Part shown: positions 18,007-26,995 of the stretch, one piece after another
Layout of the letters: each line of letters opens with the position of its first letter
How positions within the stretch are numbered: the stretch's first letter is position 1
Assembly (NCBI RefSeq): GCF_900187045.1
Contig: NZ_LT906453.1
Span: 1 to 64,000, forward strand
DNA: 64,000 nt
DNA from: Dermatophilus congolensis
GTDB taxonomy: Bacteria; Actinomycetota; Actinomycetes; Actinomycetales; Dermatophilaceae
Direction of reading: 5' to 3'
Notes under the pieces: model-generated
What the model was told of the DNA's origin: nothing
Databases searched by the model: none
What the model saw: the letters and a program-made list of their open reading frames with translations, nothing else
Translations under genes and position numbers: made by a program

Positions 18007-18713
18007 CACAGTGGCCTGCTGGGCTGTAGGAGGGCTGGGGCTGCGTCCAGGAGTGCAGCGGTGGCAGCGGCCACTGCTCGGTAAAAGGTGGTGTGGGCGC
18101 GGGCGCGCACTAGTGCACAAAAGTCTGGAGCCCACGGCAGCAGGTGGGTGGCGGTGAATTGGCGAGCGCCTTGAGCGTAGATGGCTGCGGACTGGGTGTC
18201 ACCTTCTTCTAGGCAGTCTGATGCCCATGTGGCTAGGGTCGCGAGGAACTCTAGTTCGAGGCCGATGTGGTCATCGGGTTCTTTGCCTTGTCGGGGTGCG
18301 CTGAGCCCATAGTGCTGATACCAGGCGCGCACATCGAGGGTTTCTGGTTCGAACAGCAACCCTTCGGCAGATGTGTGTACTGATTCGTAAGAGGCGGCTT
18401 CCATACGTCCCGGGCCAACGAACAGGCGCTGGTGATCGGCGGCTACGGCGTCTACGTCATGCGGACCGGCGAGGTCGTGTAGTGCTGCCTGGCTTGATGC
18501 GTCTGTAGGCGGTAGTGGCCAGGTGTGTGGGAGGTCTTCGGCGTGGAGGTTCTCCAGAACGTCAGCGCCAGCTGGTGCCAGGAACCAGCGAGATAGGGGT
18601 GTTGCTGTGGCGGCGAGCTGGATCAGGTTCTCAAAGGCAGGTGGGGCGGGCAGCGGCCCTGTGGGGGTGTCTGAGCCGAGGGCTGGCCAGGGTAGCGGTG
18701 TCGGGGGATTCAT
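18006..18713 (-). CDS. TorD/DmsD-family molybdoenzyme chaperone
   Basis: 235-residue all-helical redox enzyme maturation protein. It binds the twin-arginine leader of DmsA-like enzymes and holds export until the molybdenum cofactor is in. Family features: an early helical region with DHQRLFVGPGR, ASYESVHTSAEG, then WYQHYGLSAPRQGKEPDDHIGLELEFLA, which corresponds to the TorD signature Y..YGL....PDH...EL.F. Its ATG overlaps the dmsC stop (ATGA) and its stop overlaps the ferredoxin start. This coupling supports a dedicated DmsA chaperone. Confidence 0.88.
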   Translation of the reverse strand: MNPPTPLPWPALGSDTPTGPLPAPPAFENLIQLAATATPLSRWFLAPAGADVLENLHAEDLPHTWPLPPTDASSQAALHDLAGPHDVDAVAADHQRLFVGPGRMEAASYESVHTSAEGLLFEPETLDVRAWYQHYGLSAPRQGKEPDDHIGLELEFLATLATWASDCLEEGDTQSAAIYAQGARQFTATHLLPWAPDFCALVRARAHTTFYRAVAAATAALLDAAPALLQPSRPL

Positions 18714-19771
18714 ATCCCGACCCGGAACATCGAGGTGTAGAACTGCGATCGGGCGATGAACTCGGCAACGAACACGAGGACGAACGCGACAGTCATGACC
18801 AGTGCAACCTGCTCAGTGTGCCCCCATTGGAGCTGTGCTTTCGAGGTGAGAGTGTCTCCTCCTGATGAATAAGTTCCTGTCTTGGGGTCTGCCAGGCGGA
18901 AAAGGAACAGTCCGAGCAGCCCTGCCCCTAGAACAGTCATCGTGAATCGGACGATGGCTGCTGCTCCGGTATAGGCCTGTGCGCTGTTCAGAGCGATCTG
19001 TGTGGGTTCAACTGTCAATAGGTGCGTGAAGATAAGCACGTACCAAGCGATTTGTAGAACGAGTAGCACGATCCCGGCGACAGCGATGCCACGCAGGCAG
19101 CTGAGAATGAGGCGAGTGCCTGCTTCGGAAGTGGCTTTGCCGCCGAGGCGTTCAACGATTGACAGGTGGGCCCGTGTGCGGGAAATCTCTTCCAGGCGAG
19201 TCACCATGGGGCTGCTATACATTCCGCGGCGACGCAGCATCGTGACCGTAACGAATGCGGTACCGATAGCGAAGGCACCCAACAGCAGTGTTGTTGTAGC
19301 GAATTGAGCGAACGTCAACCATGTGGCCCATACCGGAACCGTGGGCAAAGAGATATAAACCATGCTCATCGAAATGATGAGCAGCACCCCACAGGTCGCG
19401 GCAACGAATGCGAGCACTTGCCGTACTGCGGCTGACCCGATTCGGAAAAGTTGGCAGGCTGTGTAGAGGAAGCCTGTGCCGGCGAATAGCATGCCCGAGA
19501 CGATTTCTCGGCTCAGCCACGATGTTTCTAGGTGTCGGAACACATTGAAGACGTGGAATACGTCGTTCATGTGGAACATGGAGGCTCCTAGCCCAAGGAG
19601 CAGAGTTGCTCCGACAGCTAGTACGGCTGGATCGCTGATTTCTTCGACTGCGTGGGTGTCGTAGCCGCGTAGCCGGGCAACGGTGTTGATCACGCCGAGC
19701 ACGATGAACGCGCCCACGGACATCTGTGCCAGGACGGTGAACGTGATCATGGGCAGTTCGTGCATGTTCAT
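18710..19771 (-). CDS. dmsC: DMSO reductase membrane anchor subunit DmsC
   Basis: 353 residues with about eight hydrophobic helices. It anchors the DmsAB dimer and oxidises menaquinol for reduction of DMSO or related acceptors. The N-terminal HELPMITFTVLAQMSVGAF is characteristic of DmsC (ELPLV.FT...Q...G), as is the LGASMFHMNDVFHVFNV stretch. GAGGAG inside the end of dmsB serves as its ribosome-binding site; the genes are four bases apart. A second in-frame Met two residues on is also possible. It is larger than E. coli DmsC (about 287 residues), mainly through a charged loop near residues 185-215. Confidence 0.87.
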   Translation of the reverse strand: MNMHELPMITFTVLAQMSVGAFIVLGVINTVARLRGYDTHAVEEISDPAVLAVGATLLLGLGASMFHMNDVFHVFNVFRHLETSWLSREIVSGMLFAGTGFLYTACQLFRIGSAAVRQVLAFVAATCGVLLIISMSMVYISLPTVPVWATWLTFAQFATTTLLLGAFAIGTAFVTVTMLRRRGMYSSPMVTRLEEISRTRAHLSIVERLGGKATSEAGTRLILSCLRGIAVAGIVLLVLQIAWYVLIFTHLLTVEPTQIALNSAQAYTGAAAIVRFTMTVLGAGLLGLFLFRLADPKTGTYSSGGDTLTSKAQLQWGHTEQVALVMTVAFVLVFVAEFIARSQFYTSMFRVGI

Positions 19772-19775
19772 CGGT

Positions 19776-20384
19776 TCAGATCTCCTCGAGGTTGGCTATC
19801 TCACCGGTTCCGGCGTTCCATTCCTGCGCGTTCTTGTGAGGTTTGACAACGAGGTTGGGGCGGGTGGTCGAGGGGTCGGGCAGGGGCGCGGTGGCCATGC
19901 CTGGCCCGAATTTCTTTTTCAGTTCGCTGATTTCTCCCCATGCCAATGCTCGGGATGGGCAGGCTGCCACGCAGGCGGGGTCTTTGCCTGCTTGGCGGTA
20001 GTCGTAGCAGCCGTCGCATTTGCTCATGTGGCCGCTTTCGGCGTTGAACTGGGGCGCCGAGTAGGGGCAGGCCCATTCGCAGTATCGGCAGCCGACGCAT
20101 TTGCTTGCTTCGACGTAGACGATGCCGTCTTGGCGCACTGTCATGGCAGTGGTTGGGCAGACTTCAACGCAGATCGGGTCGGCGCAGTGGTTGCACGAAA
20201 TTGAGGTGTAGTAGGAGAACACGTTAGGGGTGAGCGTTTCGCCTTGTCTGGACCAGCTTCCCCCGGTGTATTCCACAACTCGTCGCCATTTCACGCCTAT
20301 GGGCAGGCTGTGTTTGTCTTTGCAAGCGATTTGGCACGCCTTGCAGCCGTTGCAGGCGCTCTGGTCGAACGCGAATCCCTGCAT
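19776..20384 (-). CDS. dmsB: DMSO reductase iron-sulfur subunit DmsB
   Basis: Electron-transfer subunit of 202 residues carrying four [4Fe-4S] clusters between DmsC and DmsA. All Cys groups are visible in order: CNGCKACQIACK, CNHCADPICVEVCP, CVGCRYCEWACP and CDGCYDYR... with CVAACP. Length and order match E. coli DmsB. It follows dmsA by 32 bp and precedes dmsC by four. All cluster ligands are Cys, so nothing suggests loss of function. Confidence 0.92.
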   Translation of the reverse strand: MQGFAFDQSACNGCKACQIACKDKHSLPIGVKWRRVVEYTGGSWSRQGETLTPNVFSYYTSISCNHCADPICVEVCPTTAMTVRQDGIVYVEASKCVGCRYCEWACPYSAPQFNAESGHMSKCDGCYDYRQAGKDPACVAACPSRALAWGEISELKKKFGPGMATAPLPDPSTTRPNLVVKPHKNAQEWNAGTGEIANLEEI

Positions 20385-20416
20385 GAGAGGCCTCTTTTTC
20401 TTTCAGTGCTGCGGTT

Positions 20417-22918
20417 TTAGACGGGGGCGCCGTAGCGCGGCGATGGTGCACCGGCTTGTGCTGGCGCATCGGTGGCTTTAGCGACTTGGGCCAGCACTGT
20501 GTGCTGGGCGTTGCCTTTGGCGTAGGGGGTACGGTGCATGCTGGTCAGGACGTTGACGGCGCCGCCGTGGTCGGTTCCGTCTGGTCCGCGTTCCAGCCAA
20601 GCGCCTTGGGGAACGCTGAGGACGCCGGGCATGATCCGTGGGGTCACCATGACGCGGAGGGTGATTTTTCCGCGGTCGTTCCACACTGCGATGCGGTCAT
20701 CGGTTTTGATGCCGCGCTCGGCTGCATCCAGCGGGTTCATCCACGCTTTCTGTGGGTGGGCTTCGCGGTTGTTGGCGAGGTTTCCGTAGGTGGAGTGGGT
20801 GCGGCCTTTGAAGTGGTGACCGATGACTTGAAGCGGGTAGCGCTTGTCTGTCTTCGCGGCGGTCGCGCCCTCCCAGGTGTCGATGTGCATTGGGATGGCG
20901 GTGATGATGTCGCCGGGCAGTCGCGGCTCGGGGAAAGTCCAGGTTTTCGCCATTTCCCATAGTTGGGTGGAGAAGATCTCGATTTTCCCTGATGGGGTGG
21001 GAAGTTTGTTTTTTTCGGGGTCTTCGCGGAAGTCTTTGAGCGCTACGGTCATGCCCTCGGGGTTGTGGTAGCGGTGTACGCCTTTCTTACGGAGGGTGTC
21101 GAAGTCAGGGAAGTCGGGGTGTTCTTTGACTGTTTCGGCTTGCATGTGCCGAGCCCATTCTTCGAGGGTGCGGCCCTCGGTGAATTGTTTTTCGATGCCC
21201 ATCCGCTTAGCGATCTCGGTGCACATTTCGTAGGCGGGTTTGGAGTCAAAGAGTGGCTCGATGGCTTTCTCCGCCATGATCAGGTAGGCCATGTCGCCGG
21301 TGTATTCGCTGGGAACAAGGTCCCAACGTTCTGCTGTGGTGGTGTCTGGCAGGACGAGGTCGGCCAGGTGCGCCGAGGCCGTCATCTGGTTATCAACAAC
21401 GCAGATGAACTCTGCAAGTGACTCGTCGGTAAGGATTTTTTTGGTGCGGTTGATGTCGCCGTGTTGGCTGGCGAGCATGTTGCCGCCGTAGGACAGGATG
21501 AACTTAATGTTCGATTTCAGGCGTTCACCGCCGCGTACGCCATCTGAGATGGCAGTCATTTCGGTACCGCGGGTGATGGCATCGGTCCAGCTGTAGAAGC
21601 TGATTGAGGTTTTGACGGGGTTGTCGCCGTCGGGGAACCACTTCGTGACGGGCCAGTAGTAGCCTTCGCGTCCGCCGGTACCGCCGCCGGGGATGCCGAC
21701 CTGGCCAATCATGGCGGCAAGGGTGTAGATGGCGCGGGCTTGGTTCTCGCCGTTGGCGTGGCGTTGAGGTCCCCAGCCTTGGGTGATGTTGGTTGGTTTG
21801 GTGGTGGCGACTTCCCGAGCGAACGCGATGATGGTCTGTTCGGGGACGCCGGTGATTTTCGCGGCCCAGGCTGGGGTTTTGGGGGTTTTGTCTGGCCCTT
21901 TGCCCAGGATGTAGCTCTCGTAGGAGTTTCCTTCGGGGATGCCTTCGGGCATGTGGTCTTCGTCGAAGCCTTGGCAGTAGGTGTCAAGGAATTCTTTGTC
22001 GTGAAGCTTCTCGGTGATCATCACGTGTGCCATCCCGGCCACGAGGGCGGCGTCGGTGCCTGGGCGAGGGGCGATCCACTGATCAGCCAGGACGGTCCCG
22101 GAGTCGGAGTAGCGGGGATCCACGAGGATTACTTTGAGTCCCTTTTTCTTGGCCAAGAGTGAGGTGTAGGTGTTTCCGCCTCCAGACATGCGGGTTTCTT
22201 GGGGGTTGTTGCCCCACAGCACGAGCAGCCGCGAATGTGTGGCTGCGTCTTCGAAGGAGTTCGACATCTGCTCATCGGTGTTACCGAATTGGAAGATCGA
22301 GGCCGAGTTGAGGTTGCCGTAGCTGTAGTTGGCGTAATAGCCCAGGTGCCCGCCAAGCAGGTTGAACAGGCGCGGCCACCCGCCGGAGTAACCGAGGTGG
22401 GCGTTCCATGTACCCGATCCGTAGGTTTTGAAGATTGCTTCGTTGCCGTAGGTGTCGATGGTGTGCTTCAGCTTCTTGGCGAAAAGGTCAAAGGCTTCGT
22501 TCCAGGAGATTTCTTGCCATTTGCCTTCGCCGCGCTTGCCGACACGTTTAAGGGGTTTTTTGATGCGGTCGGGGTTGTAGATGCGCTGGCGCATGTTGCG
22601 TCCGCGTACGCAGGCCCGGATCTGCCGGTTGAGTAGTGAGTCGTCGCCGGTGTTGTCGGGCAGAACCCGCACCACCGTTCCGTTCTCTACTTGCAGCCGC
22701 AGAGGGCAGCGCGAACCGCAGTTAATTACGCACGCTGACCAGACAGTACGGCCGTTGACTGCTACGCCTTTAGCTTCGTCTGGGATGGGGGCAGGGCTGG
22801 CGGGGGCCTGCGGGCGTGCGCACCCGCTCATCAGGGCGACTCCACCCCCAGCGATCGCTGACCATTTCAGGACAGAGCGCCGGGCGATTGGCGTTTTTAA
22901 CGGGCGGGTTTTGTCCAT
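20417..22918 (-). CDS. dmsA: Molybdopterin DMSO reductase catalytic subunit DmsA, Tat-exported
   Basis: 833-residue molybdenum bis-MGD reductase for DMSO, TMAO or similar S-/N-oxides. A twin-arginine signal (ARRSVLKWSAIAGGGVALM) is followed by SGC, giving a possible lipobox with Cys33, so the enzyme may be a Tat lipoprotein tethered outside the membrane. The FS0 cluster ligands Cys63, Cys67, Cys71 and Cys103 follow. TYGSGTWNAH, GWGPQRHANGENQAR and the C-terminal molydopterin-dinucleotide-binding domain (VIGHHFKGRTHSTYGNLANN) are all DmsA/YnfE-like. ATG 22918 has GAAGGA upstream; the frame's 81-codon extension lacks any Tat-like start. First gene of the operon. Confidence 0.92.
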   Translation of the reverse strand: MDKTRPLKTPIARRSVLKWSAIAGGGVALMSGCARPQAPASPAPIPDEAKGVAVNGRTVWSACVINCGSRCPLRLQVENGTVVRVLPDNTGDDSLLNRQIRACVRGRNMRQRIYNPDRIKKPLKRVGKRGEGKWQEISWNEAFDLFAKKLKHTIDTYGNEAIFKTYGSGTWNAHLGYSGGWPRLFNLLGGHLGYYANYSYGNLNSASIFQFGNTDEQMSNSFEDAATHSRLLVLWGNNPQETRMSGGGNTYTSLLAKKKGLKVILVDPRYSDSGTVLADQWIAPRPGTDAALVAGMAHVMITEKLHDKEFLDTYCQGFDEDHMPEGIPEGNSYESYILGKGPDKTPKTPAWAAKITGVPEQTIIAFAREVATTKPTNITQGWGPQRHANGENQARAIYTLAAMIGQVGIPGGGTGGREGYYWPVTKWFPDGDNPVKTSISFYSWTDAITRGTEMTAISDGVRGGERLKSNIKFILSYGGNMLASQHGDINRTKKILTDESLAEFICVVDNQMTASAHLADLVLPDTTTAERWDLVPSEYTGDMAYLIMAEKAIEPLFDSKPAYEMCTEIAKRMGIEKQFTEGRTLEEWARHMQAETVKEHPDFPDFDTLRKKGVHRYHNPEGMTVALKDFREDPEKNKLPTPSGKIEIFSTQLWEMAKTWTFPEPRLPGDIITAIPMHIDTWEGATAAKTDKRYPLQVIGHHFKGRTHSTYGNLANNREAHPQKAWMNPLDAAERGIKTDDRIAVWNDRGKITLRVMVTPRIMPGVLSVPQGAWLERGPDGTDHGGAVNVLTSMHRTPYAKGNAQHTVLAQVAKATDAPAQAGAPSPRYGAPV

Positions 22919-23205
22919 CTGTCCGCATCCTTCACTGACCAGACCGCTGCGTGTTTGCACGTCAAGCTTTTGTTGAACCTGTGAGAGGTTTCTTGATTCT
23001 GAGAGTAAAGATGCATTCGGGCTGTAGATCCCGGTGGGACAGCTTTGAGGAGATGTTGAGAGATTCTTCACAGGCACCAACTGCAGTGGCAGCCTGTCTG
23101 TGTGCTGGCCGCTCAGGTGGGCCTTGCTCACCCACACTTCCGCACGTCTCATACTCCTCATAGCCTTGTTCGCTCTTGAACACGACCATCAGCAAGGAGA
23201 ACTCG
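22919..23205. promoter_or_regulatory. Divergent promoter region dmsA / gnd
   Basis: 287 bases between two divergent starts, expected to hold both promoters. I searched for a clear FNR/ArcA-like palindrome for anaerobic control of dmsA and did not find one. Confidence 0.45.
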
Positions 23206-24705
23206 ATGACTGACGCCCCCACCACCTGCACCGGCGGATCCGCGCAGGGGCTCACGCCAGATGGCAAAGCCGAGGTCGGCGTCATCGGTATGGCAGTCAT
23301 GGGCAGCAGCCTGGCCCGCAACATGGCTCGCCACGGCTACGCGGTCGCTATTTATAACCGCACCTTGGCCAAGACCGACGAGGTTGTTCGTGAATACGGC
23401 CACGAGGGCACCTTCGTGGCCGCCCAGACCTTGGAAGAGTTCGTTTCTTCACTGACCAGCCCACGACGGATCGTGATCATGGTGCAGGCTGGGCGAGGCA
23501 CGGACGCCGTCATTGACGAGTTGATACCCCTGCTGGACAAAGACGACATCGTTGTTGATGGCGGTAATGCCTTTTTTAAAGACACCCGCCGCCGTGAGAA
23601 AAAGCTCGCCGATGCCGGGTTCCGTTTCATTGGTGCGGGGATCTCCGGTGGTGAAGTCGGTGCCCTTGAAGGCCCTTCGATCATGCCTGGTGGCCCAGCT
23701 TCCAGCTACGCACTCATGGGCCCCATCCTTGAAGACATCTCCGCCAAAGTTGATGGGCAGCCATGCTGTACCTACATCGGTGCTGACGGGGCTGGCCACT
23801 TCGTGAAAATGGTGCACAACGGCATCGAATATGCCGACATGCAGTTCATCGGCGAAGCCTACGAACTCCTCAAAGCCCTGGGCCTGTCCGCCGATGAAAT
23901 GGCCGACACTTTCGCCTCGTGGAACTGCGGCGACCTGGACTCTTACCTCGTTGAGATCACCTCCGAGGTGCTGCGACACAAAGACCCGAAAACGGGCACG
24001 CCCCTGGTGGATCTGATCGTTGACGCCGCCGGGATGAAAGGCACCGGCACGTGGACTGTCCAGTCCGCTCTGAACCTGGGCACGCCGGTCAACTCCATCA
24101 GCGAAGCCGTGTTTGCTCGCGCTATCTCCAGTCACGGTGAGCTGCGTGAGCATGCACAGGCAGCTTTGGAAGGCCCGGACCGCACTTTGCCTGCCGACCT
24201 GGATCGAGAAGCTTTCATCAATGACATCCGGGACGCCCTATGGAGCGCCAAAGTCATCGCTTACGCCCAAGGCCTCGACGAAATCCGCACCGCTGCCCGC
24301 GAATACGGGTGGCAGATCGACGTGGCTGCGGTTGCTTCGATTTGGCGAGCCGGGTGCATCATCCGTGCCGCGCTACTCCAACGCATCTCCGATGAGTACG
24401 CCGCGAACAATCTCATCACTTTGCTCGAAGCTCCCTCTATCGCCGCTGGCCTGGCCAAAAACCAGGACGCGTGGCGCCGAGTTGTCGCAACTGCCGCGAG
24501 CGCTGGCGTGCCTATTCCTGGGTTCAGCTCTGCCCTGGCCTATTACGACCAGGTCCGTTCCCCTCGCCTCAATGCTGCGCTCACTCAGGGGTTGCGTGAC
24601 TACTTCGGGGCACACACCTACCGCCGCATTGATGGCGGTGAGGCTTCGTTCCATACGTTGTGGTCTGGTGACCGCAGCGAGATCAACACCTCTACCGGCC
24701 ACTGA
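23206..24705 (+). CDS. gnd: 6-phosphogluconate dehydrogenase, NADP-dependent, decarboxylating
   Basis: Oxidative pentose-phosphate enzyme converting 6-phosphogluconate to ribulose 5-phosphate with NADPH release. 499 residues: Rossmann start VGVIGMAVMGSSLARNMA with IYNRT after beta-2, VDGGNAFFKDTRRR, GAGISGGEVGALEGPSIMPG (substrate site), CTYIGADGAGHFVKMVHNGIEY spread over the active-site Lys, and the C-terminal all-helical domain ending YRRIDGGEASFHT. This is the long GndA type. AAGGAG before ATG 23206 decides the start against a TTG 30 bases upstream. Followed by a strong hairpin; no other pentose-phosphate gene in the window. Confidence 0.94.
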   Translation: MTDAPTTCTGGSAQGLTPDGKAEVGVIGMAVMGSSLARNMARHGYAVAIYNRTLAKTDEVVREYGHEGTFVAAQTLEEFVSSLTSPRRIVIMVQAGRGTDAVIDELIPLLDKDDIVVDGGNAFFKDTRRREKKLADAGFRFIGAGISGGEVGALEGPSIMPGGPASSYALMGPILEDISAKVDGQPCCTYIGADGAGHFVKMVHNGIEYADMQFIGEAYELLKALGLSADEMADTFASWNCGDLDSYLVEITSEVLRHKDPKTGTPLVDLIVDAAGMKGTGTWTVQSALNLGTPVNSISEAVFARAISSHGELREHAQAALEGPDRTLPADLDREAFINDIRDALWSAKVIAYAQGLDEIRTAAREYGWQIDVAAVASIWRAGCIIRAALLQRISDEYAANNLITLLEAPSIAAGLAKNQDAWRRVVATAASAGVPIPGFSSALAYYDQVRSPRLNAALTQGLRDYFGAHTYRRIDGGEASFHTLWSGDRSEINTSTGH

Positions 24706-24743
24706 TTCCCGGTTTTCTCTCGTCAATAAGCTTGTACATATAC

Positions 24744-24776
24744 GAAGGGCCCTGTCCGTGACGGACAGGGCCCTTC
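24744..24776. terminator. Terminator hairpin after gnd
   Basis: Near-continuous palindrome (24744-24759 with 24761-24776), best read as a 14-bp stem with a 5-nt loop. It lies between gnd and the convergent small ORF at 24800. Confidence 0.85.
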
Positions 24777-24799
24777 GGGCGGATGAACTAGTGCACGGC

Positions 24800-24910
24800 T
24801 CAGCTAGAGCGACGTGATTCCACACGAACCGGCACCGGCTCGGGGCGCGGCGCGGCGGCAACGACAACAACTGCGGTCGCTGTCGTGACGACTGCGGTAA
24901 TGACTGCCAT
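24800..24910 (-). CDS. Possible 36-residue single-span membrane peptide
   Basis: A short frame starting at ATG 24910 with GAAGGA six bases before it. It would encode a hydrophobic Ala/Val/Thr segment (residues 2-26) followed by PRPEPVPVRVESRRSS. No family is recognised. The good ribosome-binding site and membrane-like pattern are the only support; low-complexity GC-rich DNA can give such a pattern by chance. Confidence 0.35.
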   Translation of the reverse strand: MAVITAVVTTATAVVVVAAAPRPEPVPVRVESRRSS

Positions 24911-25165
24911 GTCATGTCCTTCGTGTTTGGTCCGCGCGGCGGTCATGAGCACACGCGGTGTCACATCCAGACTATCGCGGCCGCCGCACATCTTGTGTAC
25001 ACAGGAAAAAGTTATTCAGCCACGCCGAAGGCGAACAGCACCTTGTTATCCCTAGATCTATGACCGGCTGCCCCGCCGTAACAACGAAATCTACTCAGGT
25101 ACAAACATGCTCGCCCGATGAGAGCAGCAGGGGAAAGCTATGTCACATCGCGGGGAAAGGTCGTC
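24911..25165. other. Intergenic region upstream of the chemoreceptor gene
   Basis: 255 bases holding the presumed promoters of the chemoreceptor (+) and of the possible small peptide (-). I see no clear sigma-28-type motility promoter or structured RNA. Confidence 0.4.
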
Positions 25166-26890
25166 ATGAAACAATCCACCCTCATCAGAACTGGATATTT
25201 GGCGACCCTGACACTGACCGCACTTACTCTTTTGGCCATTGCCGCGCTACTGCTCAACACCGGCACCCCTACCCAGGACGACGGCACCCCCACGACCGCA
25301 GCTACCAGCTCCTCGGGGACTTCCCCAGAAACAACAACAGGAATCAGCAACGCCGCCACCATCTTGGACACAATGCGTGCCCTGACCGCTGACGCACGAG
25401 GATTCGCCACCACTGGCGACCGCGCATGGCTTACCGATTACTTCGCCATCAGCGAGAACTCACGCACCATCGACACCACCCTCGAATCCTTGCGCTCAAC
25501 CAAGACTGCCCCCCCTCTGGCCGCTGCAGCCGCTACCGCAGCTGAGGCACACAAAAAACTCACTATCGCCGATATCCGCTCCATGCGACTACGCCTGGAA
25601 GCAGACAACGTCCCCGAAACCCAAATGCCTGTCCGGGTCGCCGAATACCAACTGATCCCCGCAGATAAAGAACTCACCGCTACCGCCAAACGAGAACTCG
25701 CAGCCACCGTCGTATTGGGCCGCGACTACCGCAACGCCTCCGAGGCCATCACCACCCCCCTCAAAAAGGCCATCACCAGCGCCAGCACCACTACTGCCCC
25801 AGCTGCGGCTTCAGATCCCATCGTCCCAACTGCTAGCGAAACCACCTGGGTCAAGAGCTGGGCCGCCATCCCCGCGATTGCCTGCGCAATCGTGTGCCTC
25901 ATCACCCTGATTGCTCTCGTGCGCCTATGGCACACCCGCACCGCAGCACCGCTGAACCGCTACACCACTGCGCTCACCAGCGCAGAACCTCACGATCTCA
26001 ACCTCACTCTCACCCCCGAAGGCACTGACACCACCCGCGCTCTGGCCCACCACTTCAACACCCGCCAAGCTGCGTTAACTACCTCTTTAAACCTCATCAC
26101 CAGCGATATTGACCGCATAGCAGCCACAGCAGCTGAACTCGATACCAGCGCAGACCGGTTTGCTACCACCTCCGCAGCGACCAGCTCAGCTGCAGAAGAC
26201 GCCGCCGGTACCGCCACTCAGTTGAGCGACAACGTCAACACCGTCGCCACTGGCACTGAAGAGATGAATGTCTCTATTCGCGAGATCGCCACTGCAGCCA
26301 CCCGCGCCTCTGAAGTGGCTTCCGAGGCGGTCACCTCTGCCCAGGGCGCGGTGAGCATCGTTGAAAAACTTTCTGAGTCCTCTGCCCGTATCGGCGAAGT
26401 CATGAAAACCATCACGTCGATCGCTGAGCAAACCAACCTGCTGGCCCTCAACGCCACCATCGAAGCCGCCCGCGCCGGAGAAGCAGGCAAAGGCTTCGCC
26501 GTCGTGGCCAACGAGGTCAAAGAACTGGCTTCCCAGTCCGCGGCGGCCTCCGACGACATCTCCGAACGGATCCTGGGCATTCAAGGAGATGCTGAAGCGA
26601 CCTCGGCAGCGCTGACCAGCATCGGCGAAATCATTGCCCGCATCAATGAAACCCAATCGACAATTGCCTCGGCTGTGGAAGAGCAGACCGCCACCACCAC
26701 AGAGATGCGACGTTCGGTCCAGGAGGCTGCTACCGGAGCCAGCGGTATTGCCCAGACCGTTTCTCAGGTCGCTGATCGTGCATCCGCGGGGTCAACAGCG
26801 GCGACCGAAACCCGTCAAGACATCGCTACCTTGAGCGAAATCGCCGCCTCTACAGCCCAATCTCTGCGCATGTTCAACACCCATCAGTGA
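25166..26890 (+). CDS. Methyl-accepting chemotaxis protein
   Basis: 574-residue membrane chemoreceptor that would signal through CheW/CheA to the flagellar motor. TM1 is about 10-30 and TM2 about 232-254. Between them is an external helical domain of about 200 residues with no recognised ligand motif and a Thr/Pro-rich start. After a HAMP-like segment (about 255-305) comes the MCP domain, with the nearly invariant tip [20 protein letters not shown] and [18 protein letters not shown] 25166 follows GGGGAAAGG. No other che or fla gene is in the window, so it is an orphan receptor; it implies that the organism is motile. No C-terminal CheR-docking pentapeptide is visible. Confidence 0.9.
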   Translation: MKQSTLIRTGYLATLTLTALTLLAIAALLLNTGTPTQDDGTPTTAATSSSGTSPETTTGISNAATILDTMRALTADARGFATTGDRAWLTDYFAISENSRTIDTTLESLRSTKTAPPLAAAAATAAEAHKKLTIADIRSMRLRLEADNVPETQMPVRVAEYQLIPADKELTATAKRELAATVVLGRDYRNASEAITTPLKKAITSASTTTAPAAASDPIVPTASETTWVKSWAAIPAIACAIVCLITLIALVRLWHTRTAAPLNRYTTALTSAEPHDLNLTLTPEGTDTTRALAHHFNTRQAALTTSLNLITSDIDRIAATAAELDTSADRFATTSAATSSAAEDAAGTATQLSDNVNTVATGTEEMNVSIREIATAATRASEVASEAVTSAQGAVSIVEKLSESSARIGEVMKTITSIAEQTNLLALNATIEAARAGEAGKGFAVVANEVKELASQSAAASDDISERILGIQGDAEATSAALTSIGEIIARINETQSTIASAVEEQTATTTEMRRSVQEAATGASGIAQTVSQVADRASAGSTAATETRQDIATLSEIAASTAQSLRMFNTHQ

Positions 26891-26995
26891 GCCGCGACAC
26901 GCCCCTAGACACCCCGCAGGCATGTTCTCTTCATTTTTGCGCATATCGTCGATACCCCAGCATTGGGCTCAGACGGACTGCGAAGGAAGACTCCC

